From contig NZ_MODU01000004.1 in the NCBI RefSeq assembly GCF_001885075.1, positions 4,154,001-4,218,000 on the forward strand: a stretch of 64,000 nucleotides of DNA. Reading direction: 5' to 3'. Positions within the stretch are counted from its first letter, which is position 1, and each line of letters starts with the position of its first letter. The notes under the pieces are model-generated. The model searched no databases. It had not been told where the DNA came from and saw nothing but the letters and a program-made list of their open reading frames with translations. The translations under genes were made by a program, and so were the position numbers. The stretch is from Alteromonas sp. V450. Its GTDB lineage: Bacteria > Pseudomonadota > Gammaproteobacteria > Enterobacterales > Alteromonadaceae. Shown here piece by piece: positions 1 through 9,482 of the stretch.

Positions 1-130
1 AATACCTGCTTCGTTGCACTCGGTTTATGTAGGCCTTTTTGCTGTCAATACACGTTCAGCAGACGTTCCTTTTCAGTCACAAAAGTGGGTTAAACCAAGC
101 CCTCGCGCACCGCCTTCTATCCTGATTTAA
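1..130 (+). CDS. C-terminal end of an unidentified upstream gene (partial)
   Basis: An open frame entering from the left edge (codons in phase with base 2) runs 42 residues to a TAA at 128-130. Its composition looks protein-like (for example VYVGLFAVNTRSADVPFQ). The other two plus-strand frames stop earlier within the same stretch. I do not recognise the family, and too little is visible to assign a function. The next gene starts about 85 bases downstream on the same strand, so the two could be co-transcribed. Confidence 0.4.
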   Translation, partial: IPASLHSVYVGLFAVNTRSADVPFQSQKWVKPSPRAPPSILI

Positions 131-214
131 CAACTCATATGCGTCAACGTGGGGCACACCTATTGTGTTCTTAAATTTGGCGACCTTAAAAACATTATTA
201 TTCAGGATTTCAAA

Positions 215-2791
215 ATGGCACGATTTTCATTTCGTGGCTTTGTGTATGTGCTCATCGTTATGCTTGGTTTACTGAGCGCTGCGCCCAACATACTGCCACA
301 ATCAATTAAACAGCAGCTACCTACATGGTACACCACTTCCACGCTATCTTTAGGCTTAGACTTACAAGGTGGTTCGCACCTGTTATTAGCCGCAGACACC
401 AACGCCCTGTTTGAAAAGCAGCTCAACAGCTTTTCGAGTGACTTGCTTAGCGACTTGCGAAGTCAAAACGTGCGCTATTCAAAAACATCTCATTCACTTA
501 CCCATAAAGCGGGAAGCGACAGTAGTCAAGGTAGCGTTGTCTTTACGTTGCGTAATACAGATGATGCGAGAAAGGTAAAAGACGCCGCATATCAAATTTC
601 TGCTCAGCCAAATGGAACAAGCGCACTTGATGTAGAGATAAAGCAAAGCACCGTTACCCTTACGCTTAACGAGCTATATACCGAACAACTGGTTAAAGAC
701 ACGTTAAGTCGAAGTGTTGAAGTAGTTCGAAAGCGTTTGAACGAAACGGGGCTTAATGAGCCTAGTGTTACGCTACAAGGTAAAGACGCCATTTTAGTTC
801 AAATGCCGGGTATGTCTGACCCCACTCAAGTTAAAAAATTATTGGGCACTACCGCACAAATGACCTTTCACTGGGCCGCGAACAGCCAGTCTGAGCAGGT
901 AATGAATAAGCAAGATGCAGCAGGTAATACCTATCGCTTAGAGCAAAAAGTGGCGCTAGAAGGTGAGCATATTACTGATGCAGCAGGTGTCTTAAGTGGT
1001 GAAAATGGCCAGCCAGTAGTGACGTTCCGATTAGACAGCGCAGGTGCCAAGCAGTTTGCTACTATGACCCGTGACAACATCGGCCGCGTGCTTGCCATTG
1101 TACTTGACGATAAAGTGGTTACCGCCCCCGTCATCAATAGCGTGATCCCAGGTGGTCGTGGTGAAATAACCGGTAACTTTACGTTGCCCGAGGCGGGTAA
1201 TACCGCATTAATGCTTCGCACTGGTGCGCTACCTGTGCCACTTACCATTATAGAAGAACGCACGGTTGGGCCCGATTTAGGCAGCGATGCCATTCAAACC
1301 GGAGTGGAAAGCGGCGTGGCAGGGGCGTTACTGGTATTGGCATTTATGGTGGCGATTTACGGCAGGTGGGGCGCTATCGCAAGTTTTGCTCTGTGTATCA
1401 ACATGGCACTGGTGTTTGGCGCATTAACCCTGTTTGGCGCAACACTGACGTTACCGGGTATTGCAGGTTTGATCCTGACCATGGGCATGGCGGTCGATGC
1501 GAACATTTTGATTAATGAACGTATTCGTGAAGAAAGTAAAAAAGGTCGTCCGGCAGCCAGTGCAATAGAAGTGGGTTTTGATAAAGCATTCGCGACTATT
1601 GTGGATTCAAACTTCACCACACTAATAGCGGTAAGTTTGTTGTTTATGTTTGGTAGCGGCCCCATTAAGGGCTTCGCCATTACTATTGCCCTTGGTTTAG
1701 TGTCCTCGGTATTTACTGCTGTAGCCTTAACTAAAATGTTAATGCTAAGAGTAGTTAAGTCGAAGCAAAAGAATACGCAAGATCGCGCGCAGCAGCGCGT
1801 TCCTTTGCGCTTTTCATCTCCACTTTTACGGTTAAGTGATAAGCTGAGCGGTATCAATTTTCTGGCAAAACGGAAAATTGCACTCGCTGTTTCGGTAGTG
1901 CTAACCGTGCTTTCAATCGGCTTGTTTGCTAAGCCTGGCTTACATTACGGCGTCGACTTTACCGGTGGTACTATGGTTGAGCTGACCGCACCAGCTCTTA
2001 CTACCGATGAGCTAAGGAACGTGATTGAAAGTAATGGCTTTGATCAGATAGCTATTCAAGAATATGGCAGTGAACATCACTATTTATTGCGAGCCCCTGT
2101 TTTAGAAAGCAGTGGTGAGCTTGAAAATAGTAATGCAAAACAGACTGACGCCCTAAAACGAGCGATTTCGCAAGCTGACAGCGAGGTCAGTTTCGATAAA
2201 ATTGATATGGTTGGACCCAAAGTCAGCGGGGGCTTTGCCGAGCTATCTATTCTAGCATTGCTAATTGCCGGTGGCGGTATGCTTGTGTACCTGTGGGCAC
2301 GCTTTGAAGCGCATTTTGCAACTGCGGCACTACTTACGGTACTACTCGATTTAACCAAAACTATTGGCTTTTTCGCGCTTACAGGCATTGAATTTAACTT
2401 AACGGCTGTTGCGGCACTATTAGCACTCATTGGTTACTCAATAAACGATAAGGTGGTGGTGCTTGATCGCATCCGCGAACTATTGCGTTTAGATCCCAAC
2501 AAGCCATTGGCAGATACCATTAATGAGGCCGTGAACAGCACGTTAAGCCGCACGGTTTTTACCTCGGTAACTACGCTGCTAGCGCTGCTTCCTATGGCTA
2601 TTTTTGGTGGTGATGCAGTAGAAAGTTTTGCAGTGCCTATGGTCTTTGCTGTCGTAATTGGCACGTCTTCAACCTTGTTTATTACCTCCACTTTGCTGTA
2701 TTTATTGGGAAGTAGACGAGAGAAGCAAGGTAAAGCGCAGCTAAAGCCCACTGCAGAAGAGATTAAGGCTTCGTTGTCGCACATCCCTTAG
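215..2791 (+). CDS. secDF: SecD-SecF fusion protein-export membrane subunit
   Basis: Inner-membrane RND-type subunit that uses the proton gradient to help pull secreted proteins through SecYEG. The 859-residue product joins a SecD half (first membrane segment near residues 8-25, D1 motif GLDLQGG at 47-53, RND helices around 360-520) to a SecF half (GVDFTGGTMVEL shortly after the next membrane segment, then five helices). Separate SecD plus SecF usually total about 930 residues, so this is a slightly compact natural fusion, as in Bacillus SecDF. The ATG at 215 is preferred over the upstream in-frame start at 149 because it gives the usual short basic N-terminus before the first membrane helix. 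No yajC or tgt neighbour is present, unlike the canonical locus. It may therefore be a second SecDF copy. Confidence 0.93.
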   Translation: MARFSFRGFVYVLIVMLGLLSAAPNILPQSIKQQLPTWYTTSTLSLGLDLQGGSHLLLAADTNALFEKQLNSFSSDLLSDLRSQNVRYSKTSHSLTHKAGSDSSQGSVVFTLRNTDDARKVKDAAYQISAQPNGTSALDVEIKQSTVTLTLNELYTEQLVKDTLSRSVEVVRKRLNETGLNEPSVTLQGKDAILVQMPGMSDPTQVKKLLGTTAQMTFHWAANSQSEQVMNKQDAAGNTYRLEQKVALEGEHITDAAGVLSGENGQPVVTFRLDSAGAKQFATMTRDNIGRVLAIVLDDKVVTAPVINSVIPGGRGEITGNFTLPEAGNTALMLRTGALPVPLTIIEERTVGPDLGSDAIQTGVESGVAGALLVLAFMVAIYGRWGAIASFALCINMALVFGALTLFGATLTLPGIAGLILTMGMAVDANILINERIREESKKGRPAASAIEVGFDKAFATIVDSNFTTLIAVSLLFMFGSGPIKGFAITIALGLVSSVFTAVALTKMLMLRVVKSKQKNTQDRAQQRVPLRFSSPLLRLSDKLSGINFLAKRKIALAVSVVLTVLSIGLFAKPGLHYGVDFTGGTMVELTAPALTTDELRNVIESNGFDQIAIQEYGSEHHYLLRAPVLESSGELENSNAKQTDALKRAISQADSEVSFDKIDMVGPKVSGGFAELSILALLIAGGGMLVYLWARFEAHFATAALLTVLLDLTKTIGFFALTGIEFNLTAVAALLALIGYSINDKVVVLDRIRELLRLDPNKPLADTINEAVNSTLSRTVFTSVTTLLALLPMAIFGGDAVESFAVPMVFAVVIGTSSTLFITSTLLYLLGSRREKQGKAQLKPTAEEIKASLSHIP

Positions 2792-2823
2792 GCGGCACAA
2801 GTTCCTTAACCTTTATGTCTTAG

Positions 2824-2878
2824 CGCGTTTTTGTCTTTCAATACCCTTTGTATCTCAATACTTTGACACAAAAACGCG
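2824..2878. repeat. 11-bp inverted repeat with a 33-base loop
   Basis: CGCGTTTTTGT at 2824-2834 is repeated as its exact reverse complement at 2868-2878, between secDF and the antiporter gene. The loop is long for an intrinsic terminator and no clear T-tract follows the right arm. It may be a weak terminator, an mRNA-stabilising stem or a regulator site. Confidence 0.4.
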
Positions 2879-2969
2879 ATAAGGTAGCAGTATTAACAGG
2901 AATCCTTGATGCGTGCACGCATAACGCTATATTTTGCGTGTGAGCATCAAGGGCAATAAGGAACGTATA

Positions 2970-4433
2970 ATGTTTGCAGTTGATCACATTATTTTACTTA
3001 GCGCAGTGCTGGCCATCTTAGGTGTGCTGGCCAGTAAGCTATCTCCGCGCTTTGGCGTACCTGTATTGGTGCTATTCCTTGGTGTAGGTATGCTGGCTGG
3101 TGAAGATGGGATTGGCCGAATCTTCTTTGATAATGCCGATGCCGCCCATGCTATAGGTACATTTGCTCTCATCCTTATTCTATTTGATGGCGGTCTTCAA
3201 ACATCTAAAAAGTCTATAATTCAAGCGTGGAAGCCAGCGGCTTTGCTCGCCACCTTTGGTGTAGTGGGCACGGCAGTGCTCACTGGCGTGGCGGCAATGA
3301 TTATCCTCGATTTACCGCTTTATAAAGGCTTATTGCTTGGCGCTATTGTGGGGTCAACTGATGCAGCTGCGGTATTTTCGGTTTTGCGTAATGCCGGTAT
3401 ACGCATTTCCGCTAAGATAAAGTCGACGCTGGAACTGGAAAGTGCGTCGAACGACCCTATGGCTATATTCCTCACTATTGGTCTTATTACGCTTATTCAA
3501 GACAGCACCACTAAGCCAGTTGACTTACTTTCGCTGTTTGCCAGTCAAATGGGAGTGGGGGCGATAGTGGGCCTTGCCATTGGCGGTATTGCAGTATGGC
3601 TTTTCAGACGCGTCACCTTAATGGCGATAGGTTTGTATCCCGTTTTTGTGATGTTATTTGGTGTATTGTCTTTTGGCCTTGCTGCGAATTTAAATGGCAG
3701 CGGCTTTCTCGCTACCTTTATTACGGGGGTTATCGTGGGTAACAGTCGCTTTGCGTATCAGCGTAATACCTTTGTGTTTCTCGACGGGCTGGCATGGTTG
3801 GGGCAAATTGCCATGTTTGTTATCTTAGGTTTGTTGGTAACGCCCACCGAGCTGTTTGTTAATTGGAAAGAAGGCCTTTTAATTGCGTTTGTGCTTATTT
3901 TTATTGCACGTCCGCTGGTGGTTATGCCTATTTTGTTGCTCTCAAATTTCTCGTTCAAAGCATCATTGCTCATATCATGGGTAGGGTTGCGCGGTTCAGT
4001 GCCAATTATCTTGGCTATTTTCCCGCTGATATTCGGTATGCCTTACGCAGAGCTAATTTTCAATGTGGTGTTTTTTATTGTTCTGATCTCAGCCCTGTTA
4101 CAGGGCTCAACCTTGCCCTACGCGGCGCGCAAGTTAGGCTTAGTGCTAAAAGATGAAGTAAAGGAATCGAGCACGCTGGAAATTGTGAAAGTTGCCAAAA
4201 GTAAACGAGAGCTTATAGAAATAGAAGTTTCTAAGTTATCACCGGCGCTAGATAAAACTATCAGTGAATTATCGCTTCCTGACAATACTGTAGTGGCGAT
4301 GATTGCCCGTGGTGAAGAAACCCTTATACCCAAAGGAAGCACTAAGATAGAAACGGGTGATCAGATTTTTATTATCACAAAACTGCTCGATAAAAGCGCC
4401 GTTGAGCAATGCTTTTACAACGAGCAGGAATAG
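2970..4433 (+). CDS. nhaP2: Potassium/proton antiporter, NhaP2/CvrA type
   Basis: Inner-membrane cation/proton antiporter of the CPA1 group. Family members expel K+ (or Na+) in exchange for H+ and help volume and pH control. The 487-residue protein has about 12 hydrophobic segments over residues 1-390, including the conserved LILFDGGL stretch and GSTDAAAVFSVLR. A cytoplasmic TrkA-C (RCK_C) domain follows over roughly the last 85 residues, which is typical of NhaP2/CvrA. The ATG at 2970 is chosen over a TTG at 2934 because AAGGA lies at 2957-2961 at good spacing and the protein then starts just before the first helix. The exact ion cannot be read from the sequence. Confidence 0.9.
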   Translation: MFAVDHIILLSAVLAILGVLASKLSPRFGVPVLVLFLGVGMLAGEDGIGRIFFDNADAAHAIGTFALILILFDGGLQTSKKSIIQAWKPAALLATFGVVGTAVLTGVAAMIILDLPLYKGLLLGAIVGSTDAAAVFSVLRNAGIRISAKIKSTLELESASNDPMAIFLTIGLITLIQDSTTKPVDLLSLFASQMGVGAIVGLAIGGIAVWLFRRVTLMAIGLYPVFVMLFGVLSFGLAANLNGSGFLATFITGVIVGNSRFAYQRNTFVFLDGLAWLGQIAMFVILGLLVTPTELFVNWKEGLLIAFVLIFIARPLVVMPILLLSNFSFKASLLISWVGLRGSVPIILAIFPLIFGMPYAELIFNVVFFIVLISALLQGSTLPYAARKLGLVLKDEVKESSTLEIVKVAKSKRELIEIEVSKLSPALDKTISELSLPDNTVVAMIARGEETLIPKGSTKIETGDQIFIITKLLDKSAVEQCFYNEQE

Positions 4434-4470
4434 GGTGCTATTGTAGGGCACTTCATGTAGAATGCGCCGC

Positions 4471-4822
4471 GGAGTTGGCCAGGCAATCGCCGCTTTCGTA
4501 AGAAAGGGGAGGAAAGTCCGGGCTCCAAAGGGCAGGGTGCCAGATAACGTCTGGGCGGCGTGAGCCGACGACAAGTGCAGCAGAGAGAAGACCGCCTAAG
4601 CATGTTTACATGCCGGTAAGGCTGAAAGGGTGCGGTAAGAGCGCACCGCACCTCTGGTAACAGAGTGTGGCAAGGTAAACTCCACCCGGAGCAAGACCAA
4701 ATAGGATCCCTCAACGTGTGGCCCGCATGGGGATCGGGTAGGTTGCTTGAATCAGTGAGCGATTGCTGATCTAGAGGAATGGTTGCCCACGACAGAACCC
4801 GGCTTACGGCCAACTCCACTCT
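4471..4822 (+). ncRNA. rnpB: RNase P RNA, bacterial class A
   Basis: Catalytic RNA of ribonuclease P, which trims tRNA 5' ends. The sequence carries the conserved blocks GAGGAAAGTCCGGGCTCC, AGGGCAGGGTGCCAG, AGGGTGCGGTAAGAGCGCACC, GGTAAACTCCACCCGGAGCA and CCACGACAGAACCCGGCTTA in the right order. The ends pair (GGAGTTGGCC at 4471 with GGCCAACTCC at 4808-4817), which fixes both termini within a few bases. Length about 350 nt is normal. Any open reading frame over this interval is a shadow. Confidence 0.97.
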
Positions 4823-4961
4823 TTTCTTAAATAGCTTTTTAAAGCGTGTTTATTGTGCCGCTAATAGATGAGACTTTTCCTAAAGTAGGCGAGGGCTATT
4901 CCTGTAGCAGGTGAGGCCTCTACCTGAAAGTAAACCCTCAGGCAGAGACATTTATCGCGCG

Positions 4962-7355
4962 TTACTGGAAGAAGTAGCGGAACGTTGCGCCTACTGTGCG
5001 AGGCTGGTTTACCGTAAATCCAAGTCGAGCACGTCCACCACGTTCTCTATCAAACGAAAGCTGTGCGTTTTCATCAAACAGGTTGTTGGCGTATAGCAAG
5101 ATTTCGTAGTCATCGTAGGTAAGACCAAAGCTCATGTTCATTGTGCCGTAGTCGTCTAGCAACAAATCTAACTCTGTTGTTTCTGTACCGGTTGCACCAC
5201 CAAAGGCAAGTCCTGAAGTGAATATACCTGCACCTGCAACTTGGTCACTAGGTTGTGTAATACGGTCACCTACATACTGGTAAGAACCTTGGAAGTAGGT
5301 GCTGTTTGACGAGAATAAAGGCTGCGCTAAATCGTAGGTAAATGAGATAGCGAAGCTTTCTTCTGGTACTGACGCCAAACGGTTGCCATCTTCAACGCCA
5401 CCTAGCACCGCACCATCACCATCAACAACGGTTGAATCGAACTCAGCTTCGATGATGCTACCGGTCAATGAGAAAAAGAGCTGGTCGGTAAACTGACGTG
5501 TAAGTTCAAACTCAATACCTTGGGTATGCGCTTCAGGTACGTTAAATGACACACGTGACGAGCAAGAACCGGCATCCAATGTAACCTGAAGATCCTCAAT
5601 ATCGTTATAGAAAGCTGAAACGTTTGCTGTCCAGCCCCGTCCTGACGACTTCATGCCTATCTCATAGTTAGTTAGCTTTTCATCGTCATAGTCTTGGAAC
5701 GAACCAAAGATGGCTTCGTCTTGGTCGGTACACAAGCTTCTATTCAGCGGGTCATTTACACCACCAAGCCTAAAGCCTTGCGATACTTGGGCATTTAAAT
5801 TCACGTTTTCGTTAAGGCTATACTGACCAATTACGCGTGATGTGAAGCCGTCTGATTCTGTGGAATCAGTTTGGTTGTCGCCATTAGCAAATAAGCCGCC
5901 GGAAATAAATTGACGCTCTTCTTCATAATCGTAAAAGCGAGAGCCCACGGTCATCTTGAAGTCATCGTTAACTTGATAGTTCACTTCACCAAACACAGCA
6001 AGCTGCTTTAAGTCATAAGGCAAGTAGGCGTTGTACGGCGAATCGGCTTCAAAGCCATTGGCAACCGCTGCTGACGTGCCTTCACCTAATGTAGCATCTG
6101 TAAATGCGTCATACCCTGGAGTTGGAAGGGATTGATCGTAAACCCGTTCAGTTGAAGAGTAGAAAGCGCCAACTAACCAGTCTAGTGCGCCATCGTCATT
6201 AGACGCGGCGCGAAGCTCAAAGGTATCTTGCTCTACTTCCGTTCTGTCTAATAAGTTCGACGGTAATAGTACGGCTTCATCAGGAAAACCTAAGTCGATA
6301 CTTACTGAGCCCGAAAGCGCGCTGGCATCGCGACTTACAAGAATATCTCGGTCGGTATAGCTATAAACAAAGGTAAAGTCGGCAACATCAGCTTGATATT
6401 CAGCGGTTACATCAGCTATCAAGGTTTCATCAGTAAACCCTTCCTCAAGCAACAGATACTGTTCGCGCTCACCTAATTGAATAGCAGGGCGTGTCGTGGT
6501 GTAAGGGTTTGCAAACACGTTATAGACTTCTTCTCTGTTAAACCCGTTCATCTCGAGTTCTTGGTAGATCAGTCTTGGCGTTATGGTGAGTTTATCATTA
6601 GGTGCGATAATAAATGCTACTCGTCCGCCAGTTCTGTCACCGTCATTAACGTCTTCGTTAAACGCGCCATTTTCACCTAACGCATCAATAAAGCCCGCGT
6701 AATCAGTGCGGTAGACCACCGCGCGCATAGCAACTGTATCTGAGATTGGTACGTTCACCATACCTTTTACATGACCGCCCACACCGCCGTCTGTCACACT
6801 ATTAAGGTTAGCTTCAAACTTACCTTCAAATGTGTCTAATTCAGGCTGGTTGGTAATGTAACGAAGGGTTCCGCCGATAGAGCCAGATCCGAAAAGTGTA
6901 CCCTGCGGTCCACGTAGAGTTTCTATGCGGTTAAGATCAAAAAGGTCGAGATCTGGGGTAAACAGCGATAGCGAAATAACGCTTTCATCAAGATAGACGC
7001 CTACTTGCTCTTTAACGCCAGGTTGGTCACGCACTATTTGCCCTGCCGATACGCCACGCATAGAAACCTGGCTTTGGCCTGGCCCCAAATTTTGAATAGA
7101 GACGCTTGCCACATTTCTAGCTACATCTTCTAAGTTCCCCGCGCCGCTGCGTTCAAAGTCTCGCTGCGTTTGCGCGTTAATTGAAAAAGGAATGTCTTCA
7201 ATGGATTCAGCGCGCTTTGTAGCCGTTACTATAATCTGCTCAAAGTTATCGTCATCCGCTTGTTGTGTGTCCTGTGCAATTGCACCAGAGCTAAGCAGCC
7301 CCATTACCGCAATACTAAGCGTGCTTCGTCTAAACGATTTTTCTAATGTAAACAT
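4962..7355 (-). CDS. TonB-dependent outer-membrane receptor
   Basis: Outer-membrane beta-barrel that imports a scarce ligand using energy from TonB-ExbBD. The 797-residue protein has a signal peptide ending near residue 27 (AIA-Q), then a TonB-box-like EQIIVTATKR at about 39-48. A plug domain follows with the typical LRGPQGTLFGSGSIGGTLRYI segment, then a barrel ending in an aromatic residue (RYFFQ), as outer-membrane proteins do. The ATG at 7355 is preferred to a TTG at 7397 because it places the basic signal-peptide start correctly. The ligand cannot be told: there is no adjacent siderophore, vitamin B12 or polysaccharide-utilisation gene. It converges on rnpB and stands alone. Confidence 0.93.
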   Translation of the reverse strand: MFTLEKSFRRSTLSIAVMGLLSSGAIAQDTQQADDDNFEQIIVTATKRAESIEDIPFSINAQTQRDFERSGAGNLEDVARNVASVSIQNLGPGQSQVSMRGVSAGQIVRDQPGVKEQVGVYLDESVISLSLFTPDLDLFDLNRIETLRGPQGTLFGSGSIGGTLRYITNQPELDTFEGKFEANLNSVTDGGVGGHVKGMVNVPISDTVAMRAVVYRTDYAGFIDALGENGAFNEDVNDGDRTGGRVAFIIAPNDKLTITPRLIYQELEMNGFNREEVYNVFANPYTTTRPAIQLGEREQYLLLEEGFTDETLIADVTAEYQADVADFTFVYSYTDRDILVSRDASALSGSVSIDLGFPDEAVLLPSNLLDRTEVEQDTFELRAASNDDGALDWLVGAFYSSTERVYDQSLPTPGYDAFTDATLGEGTSAAVANGFEADSPYNAYLPYDLKQLAVFGEVNYQVNDDFKMTVGSRFYDYEEERQFISGGLFANGDNQTDSTESDGFTSRVIGQYSLNENVNLNAQVSQGFRLGGVNDPLNRSLCTDQDEAIFGSFQDYDDEKLTNYEIGMKSSGRGWTANVSAFYNDIEDLQVTLDAGSCSSRVSFNVPEAHTQGIEFELTRQFTDQLFFSLTGSIIEAEFDSTVVDGDGAVLGGVEDGNRLASVPEESFAISFTYDLAQPLFSSNSTYFQGSYQYVGDRITQPSDQVAGAGIFTSGLAFGGATGTETTELDLLLDDYGTMNMSFGLTYDDYEILLYANNLFDENAQLSFDRERGGRARLGFTVNQPRTVGATFRYFFQ

Positions 7356-7722
7356 AAGTCCATCCAGGTTGGTTGTTTCTATTTTGTTATCAGGCAAGAG
7401 CGTAATGTGGCAAAAAAATGCAGGTATTTCTAGGTACTGTGAAATAAATATTTCTACTTTAGTATAAAAGAATGTATCTCATTCCTCGTGTTAATGGCGT
7501 GTTAATTTTTTGGCCTGCTTGGAATGTGCGTCTAAAAAGTCAAAAGAAGCGTCTATCTGGCTAATTACAAACCAAATATTCTCAGTATGATCACAGCAAG
7601 ATTAAGTTACCCGTTGAGCTACACTTTACCTCTTTCATTAGAATTAGTATGAGGGATGCGTAGATAAATAAAACTTTATCGGGCCTTGGCAATAAAAGAA
7701 AAAGCGAAGTGAGAGAAGCGTA
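7356..7722. other. Divergent intergenic region, TonB receptor / exporter
   Basis: 367 bases between two divergently transcribed genes. It should contain both promoters, but I see no unambiguous promoter or known operator in it. An AT-rich stretch at 7440-7475 and the GAGAGAAG ahead of the GTG at 7723 are the only readable signals. Confidence 0.5.
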
Positions 7723-8667
7723 GTGGTTAAAGAAATAAGTGCAAATGATTCGTTCAAAGGTGCCTTGGCAATCATTATTGCAAGTTTTTTATGGGGAACG
7801 ACAGGCACGGCAGCACAGTTCGCACCAGATATCAGCCCTTTAGCTATCGGCGCTTTTGCGATGGGAGTAGGCGGTGTGCTGCTGTGTGTAAATGCGCGAA
7901 GAACGTTGATAAAAGACATACGTATTCTTTTGGCTGCGCCTTTGACCTTTTTATTTGGTAGTGCCTGTGTTGCCATTTATCCACTAGCTTTCTACAGTTC
8001 CATGCGGCTGTCTGGCGTAGCAATTGGAACCGTAGTGTCCATCGCCAGTGCTCCTTTGTTCGCTGCGCTATTAGAGTACTTTGTAACCAAAAAGCCCGTG
8101 TCTTTAAGGTGGTTTATTAGCTTCGTTTTCGGCGCATTGGGAATTGGTTTATTAGCCGTGGGCAAATCACAGAGCACGCTCGAACTCACATCACCTCAAA
8201 GCGATCACATGTATGGTGTAGCATTAGGCCTATTTGCGGGTTTAACTTATGCAGGGTATTCATGGGCAGCGAAGCAACATATTGACGCGGGCGCGCACTC
8301 AAAATCAGCCATGGCGGGATTGTTTGGCTGTGCGGCAATTGTTTTATTGCCTTCCCTTTGGTTTACAGGGCAGAACATGTTCGCTAATGCTATCAACACT
8401 GGCGTTTCACTTTACATGGCTGTAGTACCTATGTTCTTGGGTTATTTGCTGTTTGGATATGGACTTCGCACTACAGAAGCCAGCAAAGCCACGCTTATTA
8501 CGCTAATAGAACCGCTGGTTGCAACCCTTTTTGCTGTTTTCTTAATTGGCGAAGCATTTAGACCCGTGGGGTGGGTCGGCATGATGCTAGTGTGTTTGTG
8601 TCTTTTAATCCAATCGATAAAAATCCCTTTTGCTTTAAAGGGCCATGAGCGAGAGGTAACGACGTAA
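7723..8667 (+). CDS. EamA/DMT-family membrane transporter
   Basis: Ten-helix inner-membrane transporter of the drug/metabolite superfamily, whose members commonly export amino acids or other metabolites. The 314-residue protein has two EamA repeats. The first (about 12-145) carries SFLWGTTGTAAQF, and the second (about 160-300) carries the TTEASKATLITLIEPLVATL helix pair typical of repeat ends. Translation starts at GTG 7723, preceded by GAGAGAAG. The substrate is unknown. It converges with the solute-binding gene whose stop lies 28 bases beyond. Confidence 0.88.
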   Translation: MVKEISANDSFKGALAIIIASFLWGTTGTAAQFAPDISPLAIGAFAMGVGGVLLCVNARRTLIKDIRILLAAPLTFLFGSACVAIYPLAFYSSMRLSGVAIGTVVSIASAPLFAALLEYFVTKKPVSLRWFISFVFGALGIGLLAVGKSQSTLELTSPQSDHMYGVALGLFAGLTYAGYSWAAKQHIDAGAHSKSAMAGLFGCAAIVLLPSLWFTGQNMFANAINTGVSLYMAVVPMFLGYLLFGYGLRTTEASKATLITLIEPLVATLFAVFLIGEAFRPVGWVGMMLVCLCLLIQSIKIPFALKGHEREVTT

Positions 8668-8670
8668 CTT

Positions 8671-8693
8671 CGACACCGGAAAAACGCGTGTCG
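8671..8693. terminator. Possible bidirectional hairpin between convergent genes
   Basis: CGACACCG (8671-8678) pairs with CGCGTGTCG (8685-8693) with one bulged base. It lies in the 27-base gap between two convergent genes. The flanking T-tracts are weak, so termination is a positional inference. Confidence 0.35.
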
Positions 8694-8694
8694 C

Positions 8695-9459
8695 TTATAA
8701 TAAAAGATCAGAATACTTGTTAAGTATTCTATCAATTTCCCCTGTTTTTTTTAGTTCAGCAATTGCGCGGTTAATGTCGGGGAGCTTATCTTTATGTCGA
8801 TTGTGAACACGCAAAGCCATTTTTCCAGCAGTATGGATGGGGCCCATTGTGATGTCTACGTTGTGTATTGAAGACCAGTAACGCGCCGCTGCTTCTTCCA
8901 TTATGATGACGTCTATCCTTTTCATGCCGAGGGCTAAGATAAGGTTGCTCTCAGCTTGAAAGTCCATTCTGACGAACTTATCTGAATCAAAATACACATA
9001 GCCAGAAATCATCCCAACGGTTTTACCGTAGATAGAGGCTATAGTGTGGTATTGACTGTGATTTTCAGGCAGAGTTATAAAGTATTCAGTGATGTCTATA
9101 ATTGGGGCTGAAAAAGTGAAGTCGCCCGCGGGTTCATCTTGAGACAACCAGCCTGGACTGAAAAAGTCGAAATCGAGAGCGCCTGTTTTAAATGCAAGCA
9201 TGGCACGTTTGGTAGAAAGCATGACTTTTTCTGTCTTAATACCTGCTCTATCCATTATAAGCGGAAGGATCTCCACGAGGATCCCGGCCCTATCTTTGTC
9301 GACAGCATTTTCGTAAGGGATAGAGCTGCCTGATGTTCCGAGGTTGTATCGAAGTACTTCATCGGCAGTTGCGACACTGCAAAAAAGCGATATGCTCACT
9401 AACAAGATTAAGGAAAAAACTTTTTGTATGTGAAGGACTAATCTTGCTAAGGCGTTCAC
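8695..9459 (-). CDS. Periplasmic solute-binding protein, SBP_bac_3 type
   Basis: Predicted periplasmic ligand-binding protein of the polar amino-acid (family 3) fold. The 254-residue product has a signal peptide (hydrophobic stretch about 12-30, cleavage near ATA-DE). Two lobes follow with family features: an AGILVEILPLIMDRAG segment, a GALDFDFF segment, and a C-terminal INRAIAELKKTGEIDRILNKY helix. The start is GTG at 9459, with GAGGAGC about eight bases upstream. It is the last gene of a three-gene operon, 23 bases after the hybrid kinase. No transport permease or ATPase accompanies it, so a sensory role alongside the kinase is inferred. Confidence 0.85.
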   Translation of the reverse strand: MNALARLVLHIQKVFSLILLVSISLFCSVATADEVLRYNLGTSGSSIPYENAVDKDRAGILVEILPLIMDRAGIKTEKVMLSTKRAMLAFKTGALDFDFFSPGWLSQDEPAGDFTFSAPIIDITEYFITLPENHSQYHTIASIYGKTVGMISGYVYFDSDKFVRMDFQAESNLILALGMKRIDVIIMEEAAARYWSSIHNVDITMGPIHTAGKMALRVHNRHKDKLPDINRAIAELKKTGEIDRILNKYSDLLL

Positions 9460-9482
9460 TCAAGAAGCTCCTCTATACTAAA

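Noticed and set aside
4415..4819. Minus-strand open frame of 134 codons
   Set aside because: It is the antisense of the RNase P RNA gene, whose conserved blocks are unmistakable.
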